From contig CAZBSI010000001.1 in the NCBI GenBank assembly GCA_964494345.1, forward strand, positions 372,001 to 436,000: a stretch of DNA of 64,000 nt, written 5' to 3'. This document shows, in pieces, positions 27,452 to 34,995 of the stretch. Below the pieces are notes generated by a model that ran no database searches, was not told the DNA's origin, and saw only the letters and a list, made by a program, of their open reading frames with translations. Each line of letters begins with the position of its first letter. Within the stretch, counting starts at the first letter, position 1. A program made the position numbers and the translations under genes. This stretch comes from DTKD01 sp964494345. Lineage in GTDB: Bacteria > Armatimonadota > UBA5829.

Positions 27452-30400
27452 ATGCACAAAAGCATTAATCGATTTTATATATTGGCGGGGGTCTGTATTT
27501 GTTTGCTCGTAACATTTGCAGCCACTCCCGCATTTGCCTATTGGGCGAACTCGGGTGAGAAGAACCCGACAGCAACAACGGGTGACTGGGCATCCGGCTC
27601 AAGCTGCAGTAAGACATATTGGTACTGCTGGGCTACGTCGGGCGCTGTTCGCACAGCCACTTGGAACCACGGCTTTACGTGGGCTGGACGCGGTTATTAT
27701 GTGCAAAATTTTTGGCGTCCGGGGTGGTACAGTGCGAGCGTGCCTTATTCTCTCGCAAGGAGTATTAACACAAGTAATAATAATAGTGATGCCTCGGCGC
27801 GGACATATAGCTCTTGTGCCCAGGGTTGTGAGTGGATTACCCTATGGTCGGGAGCTGTTGGTGACGTAGCTAACCGCAATGGTATGCGTATCAATACCAG
27901 CGAAAACAACAACGTTTGCAAAGCTGAAGGATACGCTGTAACCATGATTGGCCAGGTTCAGGGTTATGGTGACCGGTGGTCATATCTCAATAAATGGGTT
28001 GTCCTGGGCCCGTTTAGTTCGACCTCTCTGGCCAATGCCAACGGCCTCGATGAAGCCAATCTATATCTTTATCCTTATATAGACGCCACTAAAGGGACAG
28101 TGATTTTCAACGGGTTGTTTGGCGGAAAGAGGCCAGAAGCGCATAACGCCGGAGACTGCAACAACGCAAACACCCTGAATTTCGGCACCAAATGGAATAC
28201 TAATCCGGACCAGGCTGGCTATGCTATGGCGTGGGTGTATGCGCCAAACGGGGCAGGGCCGAGGTTTGCAATCGGTTCTGACGACGGTTGTAAGGTATGG
28301 TTGAATGGTACTAATATTCATACCAATGATATCAACCGTGGATTAACTCGCGACCAGGACGTCACTGGCGGGAAAGGTATGCCGGCGGGTTGGAGCAGGG
28401 TGCTCTTTAAAATCCAGCAGGGGCCTGGCGGCGGAGGCTGGCAAGGCACGATGAGCCTTCGCAACGGTGGCGATACTAACCAGGAAGAGCCCAGCGTAAA
28501 CTTCCAGACACACCGCTACGACGGATATAGTATATTCAACGAGCAGGACAGCTGGTTCCCCAAGATGTCGATGACCAACTTCAACGGCGTCGCCAATCCG
28601 GATCACGGCCTGACGTTGTATACTAACAACACCACCGTAACCGCAAGCGGCACCGTCACAGCCCAGTTCATTCCTTTCTGGAAAACTGGATACTATCAGT
28701 GGGGTCGAGGACTTTCCGGCGCCGATGAGCACTACAAGTTTACCACCAACAGTAATGCTAGCTGGTCCCATACCGAAACCGGTGTGACTGGCTACAGGCG
28801 GTTTCACTTCTTCGGAATCAGTCGGTCAGGGCGAACCTCTGCTCAAGCGAGCGGTTCCAGCGGCGATTGGACATATAACAAAACAGGCAACTGCGCCTGG
28901 GGTGCGGTGTTTGTTGATAACGTTGCTCCTAATAATCCGAGCTTCTCCAGCGTGAACGCGGTCAGCCCGACTCAGATCAATCTGGCCTGGGCTATTCCTC
29001 TGGACAAGGGCGTCGGTGTAGCTGATGGCGCCACTGAAGATTCGGATAGCACCAGTGGTGGAAGCTGCCACTATCGCCGAGGTGATGTCGGCGTAAACGT
29101 CCGCCGCAATAATACATCCGTTTATGGTTGGGGCACGGGGACATCATTTAACAACACCGGCCTCACCCCGAATACTCAATATACTTTCGATATAGCCGCA
29201 CGTGACAACACCGGTCAGTCCAGAGGCGCGTGGGCTAACACGACAAGCTATGTCGGCTCCACTTCTGTTTATACGCTTTCTCCGGCTCCTGTCGCCGGCA
29301 GCGTCAGTCCGAGCACAGCAACTCCGTGCCAGGGTGAAAACGTCGTATGGACTAACAACCTTGACTGGGGCGCCGGTGGGGTGCAGTATTTCAGATATGC
29401 ATGGGACAAGAACGCGACTCACACCTGGACCGATACTGAGACTCAGTGGTCCAGCGGCACACTCTCGCTGGCTCCGACCTCCGGCGGCACCTGGTATCTG
29501 CACGTTAAAAGTTACAATGCCGCCAACGTCGCAAACGGCGCTTTTTCTTATTCTGTGACTGCAACCCCGACCTTCTCCGTTGGAACGATCACCGGCGGCG
29601 GAGGATCTGATTGCGGCAGCATCGACCCGTCCGAGATGACCTACAGCGGCGGTTCCGGCGGTGGGGATCTGAGTTACCAGTGGTACTCGAAGCTGGGCGC
29701 CGGTTCTCCGACCACCAGCGACACCAAAATCACTGGCGCGACAAGCGCGTCCTACGACCCGCCCGCGGGCTTGACTTCTACGACGACTTATAACGTTTTA
29801 GTCACCCCGACCTGTGGCTCCGCGGTATTTACGGCCACGCCAGTAACAGTCACGGTAAACCCGTTGCCGGCGGTTCCTACCAACGCTTCGGCGAATGCAC
29901 GATGCGGCGCAGGTGACGTCGACTTCTCTGTGACTCCGGCTTCCGGTTGCACAGTCAAATGGTATTCTGCCGCGACCGGCGGTACTGTCGTCAGCACGGC
30001 TAACCCGTATACTGAGAGCCTATCCGCTACCAAGACCTACTATGCTGCAAGCGTAAGCACAGCGGGCTGCGAGAGCGCGACAAGGTTAGCTGTTACGGGA
30101 ACGGTCAACGATATCCCGGCGGTTCCTACAAACGCTTCTGCTAATGCACGATGCGGCGCAGGTAATGTCGACTTCTCCGCAACGCCTGCTGCCAATTGCA
30201 CTATCAAATGGTATTCTGCCGCGACTGGCGGTTCCGTCGTCAGCTCGGCTAACCCGTATACTGAGAGCCTATCCGCTACAAGGACCTACTATGCTGCAAG
30301 CGTAAGCACAGCGGGTTGCGAGAGCGCGACGAGGTTGGCTGTTACGGGAACGGTCAATGAGGTTCCAAATGCCCCGACCAATGCGTCGACGAACGCTATT

Positions 30401-31621
30401 TGCGGATCGGGCGCGATTGACTTCCAGGTGACCCCTGCTTCGGGTTGCACTGTCAAATGGTATACTGCCGCGACCGGCGGAACTGTCGTCAGCACGGCTA
30501 ACCCGTATACACCGACGCTTAACAACACAACCACCTACTATGCTGCAAGTGTCAGCACGGCGGGTTGTGAGAGCGCGACGAGGTTGGCAGTAACCGGCAC
30601 CGTATATACCTTGCCGGATACGCCGACCAACGCCTTAGCTACACCGTCGACAATCGGCCCTGGTGGCTCATCGGTGCTGTCTGCAACAGTCGGCAGCGGC
30701 GAAGAAGTGGTCTGGTATGAGGGAAGCTGCGGCGGCTCGGTTGTCACATCCCCGGTCAGCCCGACCGAGACTACTACTTACTACGCCAAGGCTAAGAATA
30801 CTACTACAGGTTGCCTCAGCACATCCTGTGCTCAGGTTACGGTTACATACATACCCGACGACGAAGGGCCGGAGTTGACCAACGTCACTGTTACCTGCAG
30901 TGAGACAGGTGGCGCTCCCAACTATAACTTCCTGAAGGGCACCGTTACAGTCGAGGCCGAGGCAAGTGATGATTCCGGGGTTGCCTCAGTTGTATTTGTG
31001 ATCGACGATTCACAAACCCCGATCACTATGACTCTGGATCAGAACACGGGCAAATACGTCGGGACATGCACGATTGATGAGGACTGGACAAACGGCCAGC
31101 ACTCCATCACCGTGATCGCTACCGATATCTATGATAACGAGTCTGAGCAGACCAAAAACTTCCCGGTCAACAAGAACGAAATCGAGGGTATGGTTGGCTT
31201 CGAGAACTCGGAGGATATCGCATGCACCCGCTCGGTGACATTTGTCCTGAACGGGACGATTACTAAGGCATTAACCTTGAATTTCACTAACGGTAAAGCG
31301 TATTATAGTTTTACTGATATACCTGAGGTTACTTCGATAAGCGCCAAGACTGCGTGGCATTTGCGATCACGGCGCGAAGTAACGATGAGCAAGGGTCAGG
31401 CCGAGGCTAACTTCCTGGGCCCGAAGGTTCTGCGAGGCGGCGACCTTGCGACACCTGGTAATCCGATGGGAGATAATGTGGTCAATGCTCTTGACTACGC
31501 AGTTCTGCGTAGCAACTGGGGCTATGGCGCAGCGGGAGACATCACCGGTGATGGGTTCACTGACAACAGCGACTATCTCGTGATGATCAAATATCTCTAC
31601 GTGAAAGGTGATCTTCCGTAG
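27452..31621 (+). CDS. Giant secreted Ig-like repeat protein with dockerin-like C-terminus
   Basis: 1389 aa with a signal peptide (MHKSINRFYILAGVCICLLV..., cleavage after AFA). The N-terminal 350 residues are unique, aromatic-rich and include a PA14-like stretch (NPDQAGYAMAWVYAPNG, FAIGSDDGCKVWLNG near 255-290). A fibronectin-like module and the same SprB/CHU-type Ig block as in the 23917 protein follow, but here with three tandem copies of the about 80-residue GCESATR module. The cadherin/Ig-like module and the dockerin-like pair (GDNVVNALDYAVLRSNWG, GDITGDGFTDNSDYLVMIKY) close the protein. The last 550 residues are strongly similar to the paralogue, in part identical at DNA level. Likely a surface adhesin or matrix protein. 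No sorting tail. Confidence 0.87.
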   Translation: MHKSINRFYILAGVCICLLVTFAATPAFAYWANSGEKNPTATTGDWASGSSCSKTYWYCWATSGAVRTATWNHGFTWAGRGYYVQNFWRPGWYSASVPYSLARSINTSNNNSDASARTYSSCAQGCEWITLWSGAVGDVANRNGMRINTSENNNVCKAEGYAVTMIGQVQGYGDRWSYLNKWVVLGPFSSTSLANANGLDEANLYLYPYIDATKGTVIFNGLFGGKRPEAHNAGDCNNANTLNFGTKWNTNPDQAGYAMAWVYAPNGAGPRFAIGSDDGCKVWLNGTNIHTNDINRGLTRDQDVTGGKGMPAGWSRVLFKIQQGPGGGGWQGTMSLRNGGDTNQEEPSVNFQTHRYDGYSIFNEQDSWFPKMSMTNFNGVANPDHGLTLYTNNTTVTASGTVTAQFIPFWKTGYYQWGRGLSGADEHYKFTTNSNASWSHTETGVTGYRRFHFFGISRSGRTSAQASGSSGDWTYNKTGNCAWGAVFVDNVAPNNPSFSSVNAVSPTQINLAWAIPLDKGVGVADGATEDSDSTSGGSCHYRRGDVGVNVRRNNTSVYGWGTGTSFNNTGLTPNTQYTFDIAARDNTGQSRGAWANTTSYVGSTSVYTLSPAPVAGSVSPSTATPCQGENVVWTNNLDWGAGGVQYFRYAWDKNATHTWTDTETQWSSGTLSLAPTSGGTWYLHVKSYNAANVANGAFSYSVTATPTFSVGTITGGGGSDCGSIDPSEMTYSGGSGGGDLSYQWYSKLGAGSPTTSDTKITGATSASYDPPAGLTSTTTYNVLVTPTCGSAVFTATPVTVTVNPLPAVPTNASANARCGAGDVDFSVTPASGCTVKWYSAATGGTVVSTANPYTESLSATKTYYAASVSTAGCESATRLAVTGTVNDIPAVPTNASANARCGAGNVDFSATPAANCTIKWYSAATGGSVVSSANPYTESLSATRTYYAASVSTAGCESATRLAVTGTVNEVPNAPTNASTNAICGSGAIDFQVTPASGCTVKWYTAATGGTVVSTANPYTPTLNNTTTYYAASVSTAGCESATRLAVTGTVYTLPDTPTNALATPSTIGPGGSSVLSATVGSGEEVVWYEGSCGGSVVTSPVSPTETTTYYAKAKNTTTGCLSTSCAQVTVTYIPDDEGPELTNVTVTCSETGGAPNYNFLKGTVTVEAEASDDSGVASVVFVIDDSQTPITMTLDQNTGKYVGTCTIDEDWTNGQHSITVIATDIYDNESEQTKNFPVNKNEIEGMVGFENSEDIACTRSVTFVLNGTITKALTLNFTNGKAYYSFTDIPEVTSISAKTAWHLRSRREVTMSKGQAEANFLGPKVLRGGDLATPGNPMGDNVVNALDYAVLRSNWGYGAAGDITGDGFTDNSDYLVMIKYLYVKGDLP
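29871..30605 (+). repeat. Three tandem about 80-83-codon repeats (Ig-like module)
   Basis: Units begin near 29871, 30120 and 30360, each coding VPTNAS..., CT(V/I)KWY, ANPYTESL/PTL and YYAASVSTAGCESATRLAVTG. Neighbouring copies share long identical DNA stretches (for example around TACTATGCTGCAAG), showing recent duplication. The paralogue has one copy at about 25750-25995. Confidence 0.85.
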
Positions 31622-31631
31622 GCTATGTGTC

Positions 31632-31658
31632 GGGCCGGCGGTAAAAGCACGCCGGCCC
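31632..31658 (+). terminator. Perfect 9-bp GC hairpin after the second giant gene
   Basis: GGGCCGGCG (31632-31640), loop GTAAAAGCA, CGCCGGCCC (31650-31658). It lacks an immediate T-run. Confidence 0.5.
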
Positions 31659-31700
31659 AGATAATCAACTGATCGCTTTTATCGAATAATGGGGTCACAT

Positions 31701-32477
31701 ATGCGTTTTGTGTTAAAATCTTTGACTTGTGCAATATTAATAACCACCTTGTTAGTAATCTCTGCAACGTGGGCAGCTTCACAGGTGATGTACAATTCAG
31801 AACCTGATGAGTATGGCGTGTTTTATCCTTTCTGGAATCGAGGATTGCCTGCCACTGCAACCTATTTCTGGAACGATTGGGGCAGTTTCGACAACACCCA
31901 ATACACTGCCGATCAGGTTATAGGCAACGTCTCCGGCAATGCAGTCGTCACGATTGGTGATGGCGGGGCGGGATTCATCGCAGGCAGCGAGTGGACTCAG
32001 GCGGCATTCGGTTCGTCGACAAATTTCTGGGATGTCGGCCCTGGCGGGTTAATTAGTCTCGAATTGAACGACCCTAATGCGGGCGCCCAGGGTATGGATA
32101 TCTGGGTGCAGGTAAAATATCACGTCGGCTTTGCCGGTATGCCCAACATAACGGTGCGCAGCGTCAGCGGGGACGGCGTTTCGGAATCCAATCCGAGGCT
32201 GATCGATAATGGCTGGTATTACAGGGAGTTTATCGAATCGACGGGCAGCTTTGGGGATACTGACACCGGATGGATGGTGTATCAGGCATTGTATAGGCTC
32301 GATCCGGGACAGACGCTGGCGGGTATTGACATATCGACTGGTGGCAACGGTGCCATAATCGATTCAATTGTGGTGGATACAAAAGTCTTACCGGAAGCGA
32401 CGTCTGTAATTTTGGCGCTTCTGGGCGGCGGGGGATTATATATGTTGAAGAGAACCCGCCGGTTGGTTAAGCAGTAA
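31701..32477 (+). CDS. Secreted exosortase-sorted protein (PEA variant tail)
   Basis: 258 aa from ATG 31701; the upstream in-frame ATG at 31689 has no ribosome site, while GGGG sits just before 31701. Signal peptide with cleavage near TWAAS. The mature region looks like a beta-sandwich, consistent with PEP-CTERM proteins of the lectin-like type. The tail LPEATSVILALLGGGGLYML then KRTRR has the three-part organisation with PEA instead of PEP. Likely third local substrate of the exosortase. Confidence 0.8.
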   Translation: MRFVLKSLTCAILITTLLVISATWAASQVMYNSEPDEYGVFYPFWNRGLPATATYFWNDWGSFDNTQYTADQVIGNVSGNAVVTIGDGGAGFIAGSEWTQAAFGSSTNFWDVGPGGLISLELNDPNAGAQGMDIWVQVKYHVGFAGMPNITVRSVSGDGVSESNPRLIDNGWYYREFIESTGSFGDTDTGWMVYQALYRLDPGQTLAGIDISTGGNGAIIDSIVVDTKVLPEATSVILALLGGGGLYMLKRTRRLVKQ

Positions 32478-32506
32478 AACGATCGATAATAATGTTTTTT
32501 AAGCTG

Positions 32507-32532
32507 CCGGGCGATCATATATGGTCGCCTGG
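32507..32532 (+). terminator. Intrinsic terminator
   Basis: CCGGGCGATC (32507-32516), loop ATATAT, GGTCGCCTGG (32523-32532), then TTT. It ends the PEA-tail gene. Confidence 0.65.
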
Positions 32533-32643
32533 TTTGCATTATTAGTTGAATAGAGTATACAATCTACGAATGCAGGAATAATGAACGGGAGTGGCGAACA
32601 CTCGCTGTAATGTCCAGATGTGGCAAAGGAGCATAAACTCACT

Positions 32644-33597
32644 ATGAAACGAACTATACTGTTCTTGCTGATCGCTCTGCTGGTCGTTGTGTTAATCGGC
32701 TGTGGGGAGCATGCTGGCGGACCTCCGGCAGTTGTGGCCACTGTCGACGGTCAGCCGATATCCGGGGGACTTTATTATGAGTTCCTTAGTATGACTTTTG
32801 GTCGACAAATCTTGCCTTCGCTGGTTGACTACCAGGTGATGCTAAACTGGGCTGCTAAAGAGAAAGTGCCCGTCACTGATGCGCAGATTAATAAGCAGAT
32901 CGCAAACCTGAAGCGCGATGGCAACTATGAGGATATGTTGGCCAACACGGGCAGCGAGAGCGCTATTAAAGACAGGTATAGAGAGCTTCAGGCTCGCATC
33001 AACCTGGGCGAGAAGTTTAACAAGTTTACTGACTCCGAATTGGAAGAGCTGTATAACGAGCCGCACGTGAAGGTACGCTACGTTCACGGGCCCAGGAAGC
33101 ACATAGTGGTGCTCCTCACCAATGATGCCAAGAACATTAAAAAAGCTGAAAAGGCCATAAAAGAAGGCAAGGATTTTGAAGCTGTTGCGGCGCAGTTCTC
33201 CGATGCGCAATTCACTATGAACGGGCCAATCAAAACCTATGCCGAGAAGGGGCAGGGCATTGAGGATTTCTACACTCAGGCCGAAAAACTCAAAGAGGGC
33301 GAAATCAGCAAGCCGTTCAAACTCACTTTAGGCTCTATGGGCCAGTATGAGGGAATTATCAAGGTAATCGGAGAGCAGCCGAAGCTCAATTTGAAATTCA
33401 AAGAAGTCAAAGATGAAGTCAAAGGACTTGCGGCACTGCAAAAGACGATGAGTCCTGACTTCCAGGCGAAGTTCGAAAAGCAGAAAAAGAAGGCTAAGAT
33501 AGAGATCAATCTGCCTCAGTATAAGTTCATGGCTGATCAGATCAAAAATCCGCAGCCGATGATGGGTATGCCTCCGGGCGCAGGTGGTCCGCAGTAA
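32644..33597 (+). CDS. EpsD-like PpiC/SurA peptidyl-prolyl isomerase lipoprotein
   Basis: About 317 aa from ATG 32644 (AAAGGAG at 32625-32631; the GTG at 32620 is unlikely). Lipoprotein signal with lipobox LIGC near residue 19. The N-terminal SurA_N-like helix region begins AVVATVDGQPISGGLYYEFL and is followed by a parvulin-like PpiC region (about 140-260) with KEGKDFEAVAAQFSDA and KEGEISKPFKL. A Met/Pro/Gly-rich tail ends it. Members of this group (EpsD) accompany exosortase loci and presumably fold cargo passing the periplasm. The PpiC core looks shortened, so chaperone activity may dominate over isomerase activity. Confidence 0.82.
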   Translation: MKRTILFLLIALLVVVLIGCGEHAGGPPAVVATVDGQPISGGLYYEFLSMTFGRQILPSLVDYQVMLNWAAKEKVPVTDAQINKQIANLKRDGNYEDMLANTGSESAIKDRYRELQARINLGEKFNKFTDSELEELYNEPHVKVRYVHGPRKHIVVLLTNDAKNIKKAEKAIKEGKDFEAVAAQFSDAQFTMNGPIKTYAEKGQGIEDFYTQAEKLKEGEISKPFKLTLGSMGQYEGIIKVIGEQPKLNLKFKEVKDEVKGLAALQKTMSPDFQAKFEKQKKKAKIEINLPQYKFMADQIKNPQPMMGMPPGAGGPQ

Positions 33598-33623
33598 TTG
33601 CTGCTCAAGAGGTTGATCAATGC

Positions 33624-33648
33624 AGGCCGGGAACTTGTTTCCCGGCCT
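33624..33648. terminator. Strong terminator between convergent genes
   Basis: AGGCCGGGAA (33624-33633), loop CTTGT, TTCCCGGCCT (33639-33648), then TTTG. The perfect 10-bp stem lies 26 nt after the + strand stop and 9 nt from the stop of the convergent gene, so it probably serves both. Confidence 0.85.
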
Positions 33649-33657
33649 TTGTAACGT

Positions 33658-34911
33658 CTATTTCTCTTCTATATTGCCGGATATATTTTTTATCGCATCA
33701 TCGCCGGAGTCGTCTTTTATAGGCTGCTGCGATGTCAGAATGTTGCCTGTGATTACCAGCAAGTTTGCGCCGGGCTCAATCTGAATAGCAGGCTTATCGG
33801 GCATCGATTCAAAGTGATTTGATTGAACGGTCACTCTCGTTGCGCCTGGACCTAATAGCAGCGCCGGAGAACCTTCGAATACCTGGCAATCTGTGATACT
33901 GAGTCGATTTCGATGATGTGGGCTTAGAGCGGTGTATTCGAAGCCGACGATTGGTTCGCCAAACGACCGCACCTGTACGCCGCTGATTACTGCGTTGTAG
34001 TAGAGTCCCTGGCTCTTTATTTTCACTCCGACTCCGCCTTTTCTCACCAGGATGTTGGTGCTGTTAATCACGAACCCGCTGGCGCCTTCAAAGACAAAAC
34101 CCTCATCGACAGCTTCTATCCAGCACGAGTTAATGTGGTGCCCCAGCGAGTGCGCCAGTTCCTCTTTTGCTGAGGGGGTATCTTTAAACGGGAGTTGCCT
34201 GAAAAATGTTTTACCGCCTATGATAAAACACCGATCCATTAGCACACCGTCAACATCGCCAAACTCAAACCCAACTCTATTGTGTCGATAAAACGTACCA
34301 GAGCCTTTGCCACCTACGAACCAGTGGATATCCACAAAGCGGTTGACGTCTCTGCAACCGGAGAGGTGAATGCCGGTTTTGTGGACGAACCCGGTAATGT
34401 TTCGGAACATACCCTGCCCAGCATTTGCACCTTGGGGAGGAGTGGAGATGCCAATATAGGCGCAGTCAAAAACGATATTTTCCACGCTGGGGTTTATGCC
34501 CTCCAATAAAATCGCAGGCGGATAGGCTTCGGGCTTCTCGTTGTCCTGATTATTCGGATATGAGATCGCAAACGCCTTTACGCCACTGCCGTGACTCAAA
34601 CGCACAGCCGAAAAGCCGTTCTTCTGTATAATCAGACCCGATGCTGAGTTCTCCCAGCGCGCGCCTTCGCCCATCAGCGTCACGCCGCCGGGTATTTTAA
34701 GCGCATCTGAGATCACATACCTGCCGGCGGGCAAGTGTACCACGCCTCCCTTGCCGTCGAGGCTGCTTAGAGCCTTTTGAATGGCTGCGGTATCGTCGGC
34801 CACTCCATCGCCTTTGGCGCCGAAAGTTTTTACGGAAACACTCTGAGGTAGAGCGTTTAAGGCGTTGGATGTCACTAACGCCAAAAGAATCACCAGACCA
34901 ATGTTGCGCAT
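33658..34911 (-). CDS. Secreted right-handed beta-helix protein (pectate-lyase-3 superfamily)
   Basis: 417 aa with a signal peptide (MRNIGLVILLALVTSNALNA). SVKTFGAKGDGVADDTAAIQKAL near 25-50 is the diagnostic start of the Pectate_lyase_3/GH28-like family, and GRYVISDALKIPGGVTLMGEG is the second family motif. The rest shows parallel beta-helix rungs. Substrate is probably an acidic polysaccharide, possibly the cell's own exopolysaccharide, but catalytic residues cannot be assigned by eye. It is expressed from a clear promoter at 34942-34970. Confidence 0.85.
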   Translation of the reverse strand: MRNIGLVILLALVTSNALNALPQSVSVKTFGAKGDGVADDTAAIQKALSSLDGKGGVVHLPAGRYVISDALKIPGGVTLMGEGARWENSASGLIIQKNGFSAVRLSHGSGVKAFAISYPNNQDNEKPEAYPPAILLEGINPSVENIVFDCAYIGISTPPQGANAGQGMFRNITGFVHKTGIHLSGCRDVNRFVDIHWFVGGKGSGTFYRHNRVGFEFGDVDGVLMDRCFIIGGKTFFRQLPFKDTPSAKEELAHSLGHHINSCWIEAVDEGFVFEGASGFVINSTNILVRKGGVGVKIKSQGLYYNAVISGVQVRSFGEPIVGFEYTALSPHHRNRLSITDCQVFEGSPALLLGPGATRVTVQSNHFESMPDKPAIQIEPGANLLVITGNILTSQQPIKDDSGDDAIKNISGNIEEK

Positions 34912-34941
34912 ATCAATTCTCCGATTGTCTTTACTGCAGGA

Positions 34942-34970
34942 ATTGTAGTCAACAGTATACCTACTGTCAA
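34942..34970 (-). promoter_or_regulatory. Sigma-70 promoter of the beta-helix gene
   Basis: On the minus strand: -35 TTGACA (perfect), 17-nt spacer, -10 TACAAT. It reads into the gene starting at 34911. Confidence 0.7.
34952..34967. promoter_or_regulatory. Candidate operator inside the promoter spacer
   Basis: ACAGTA-TACC-TACTGT, a 6-bp-arm inverted repeat lying between the -35 and -10 of the minus-strand promoter. It also sits at the -35 position of the divergent gene at 34996. A repressor bound here could control both. Confidence 0.4.
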
Positions 34971-34995
34971 CCGAGCGTGTTACAATATACGCATT

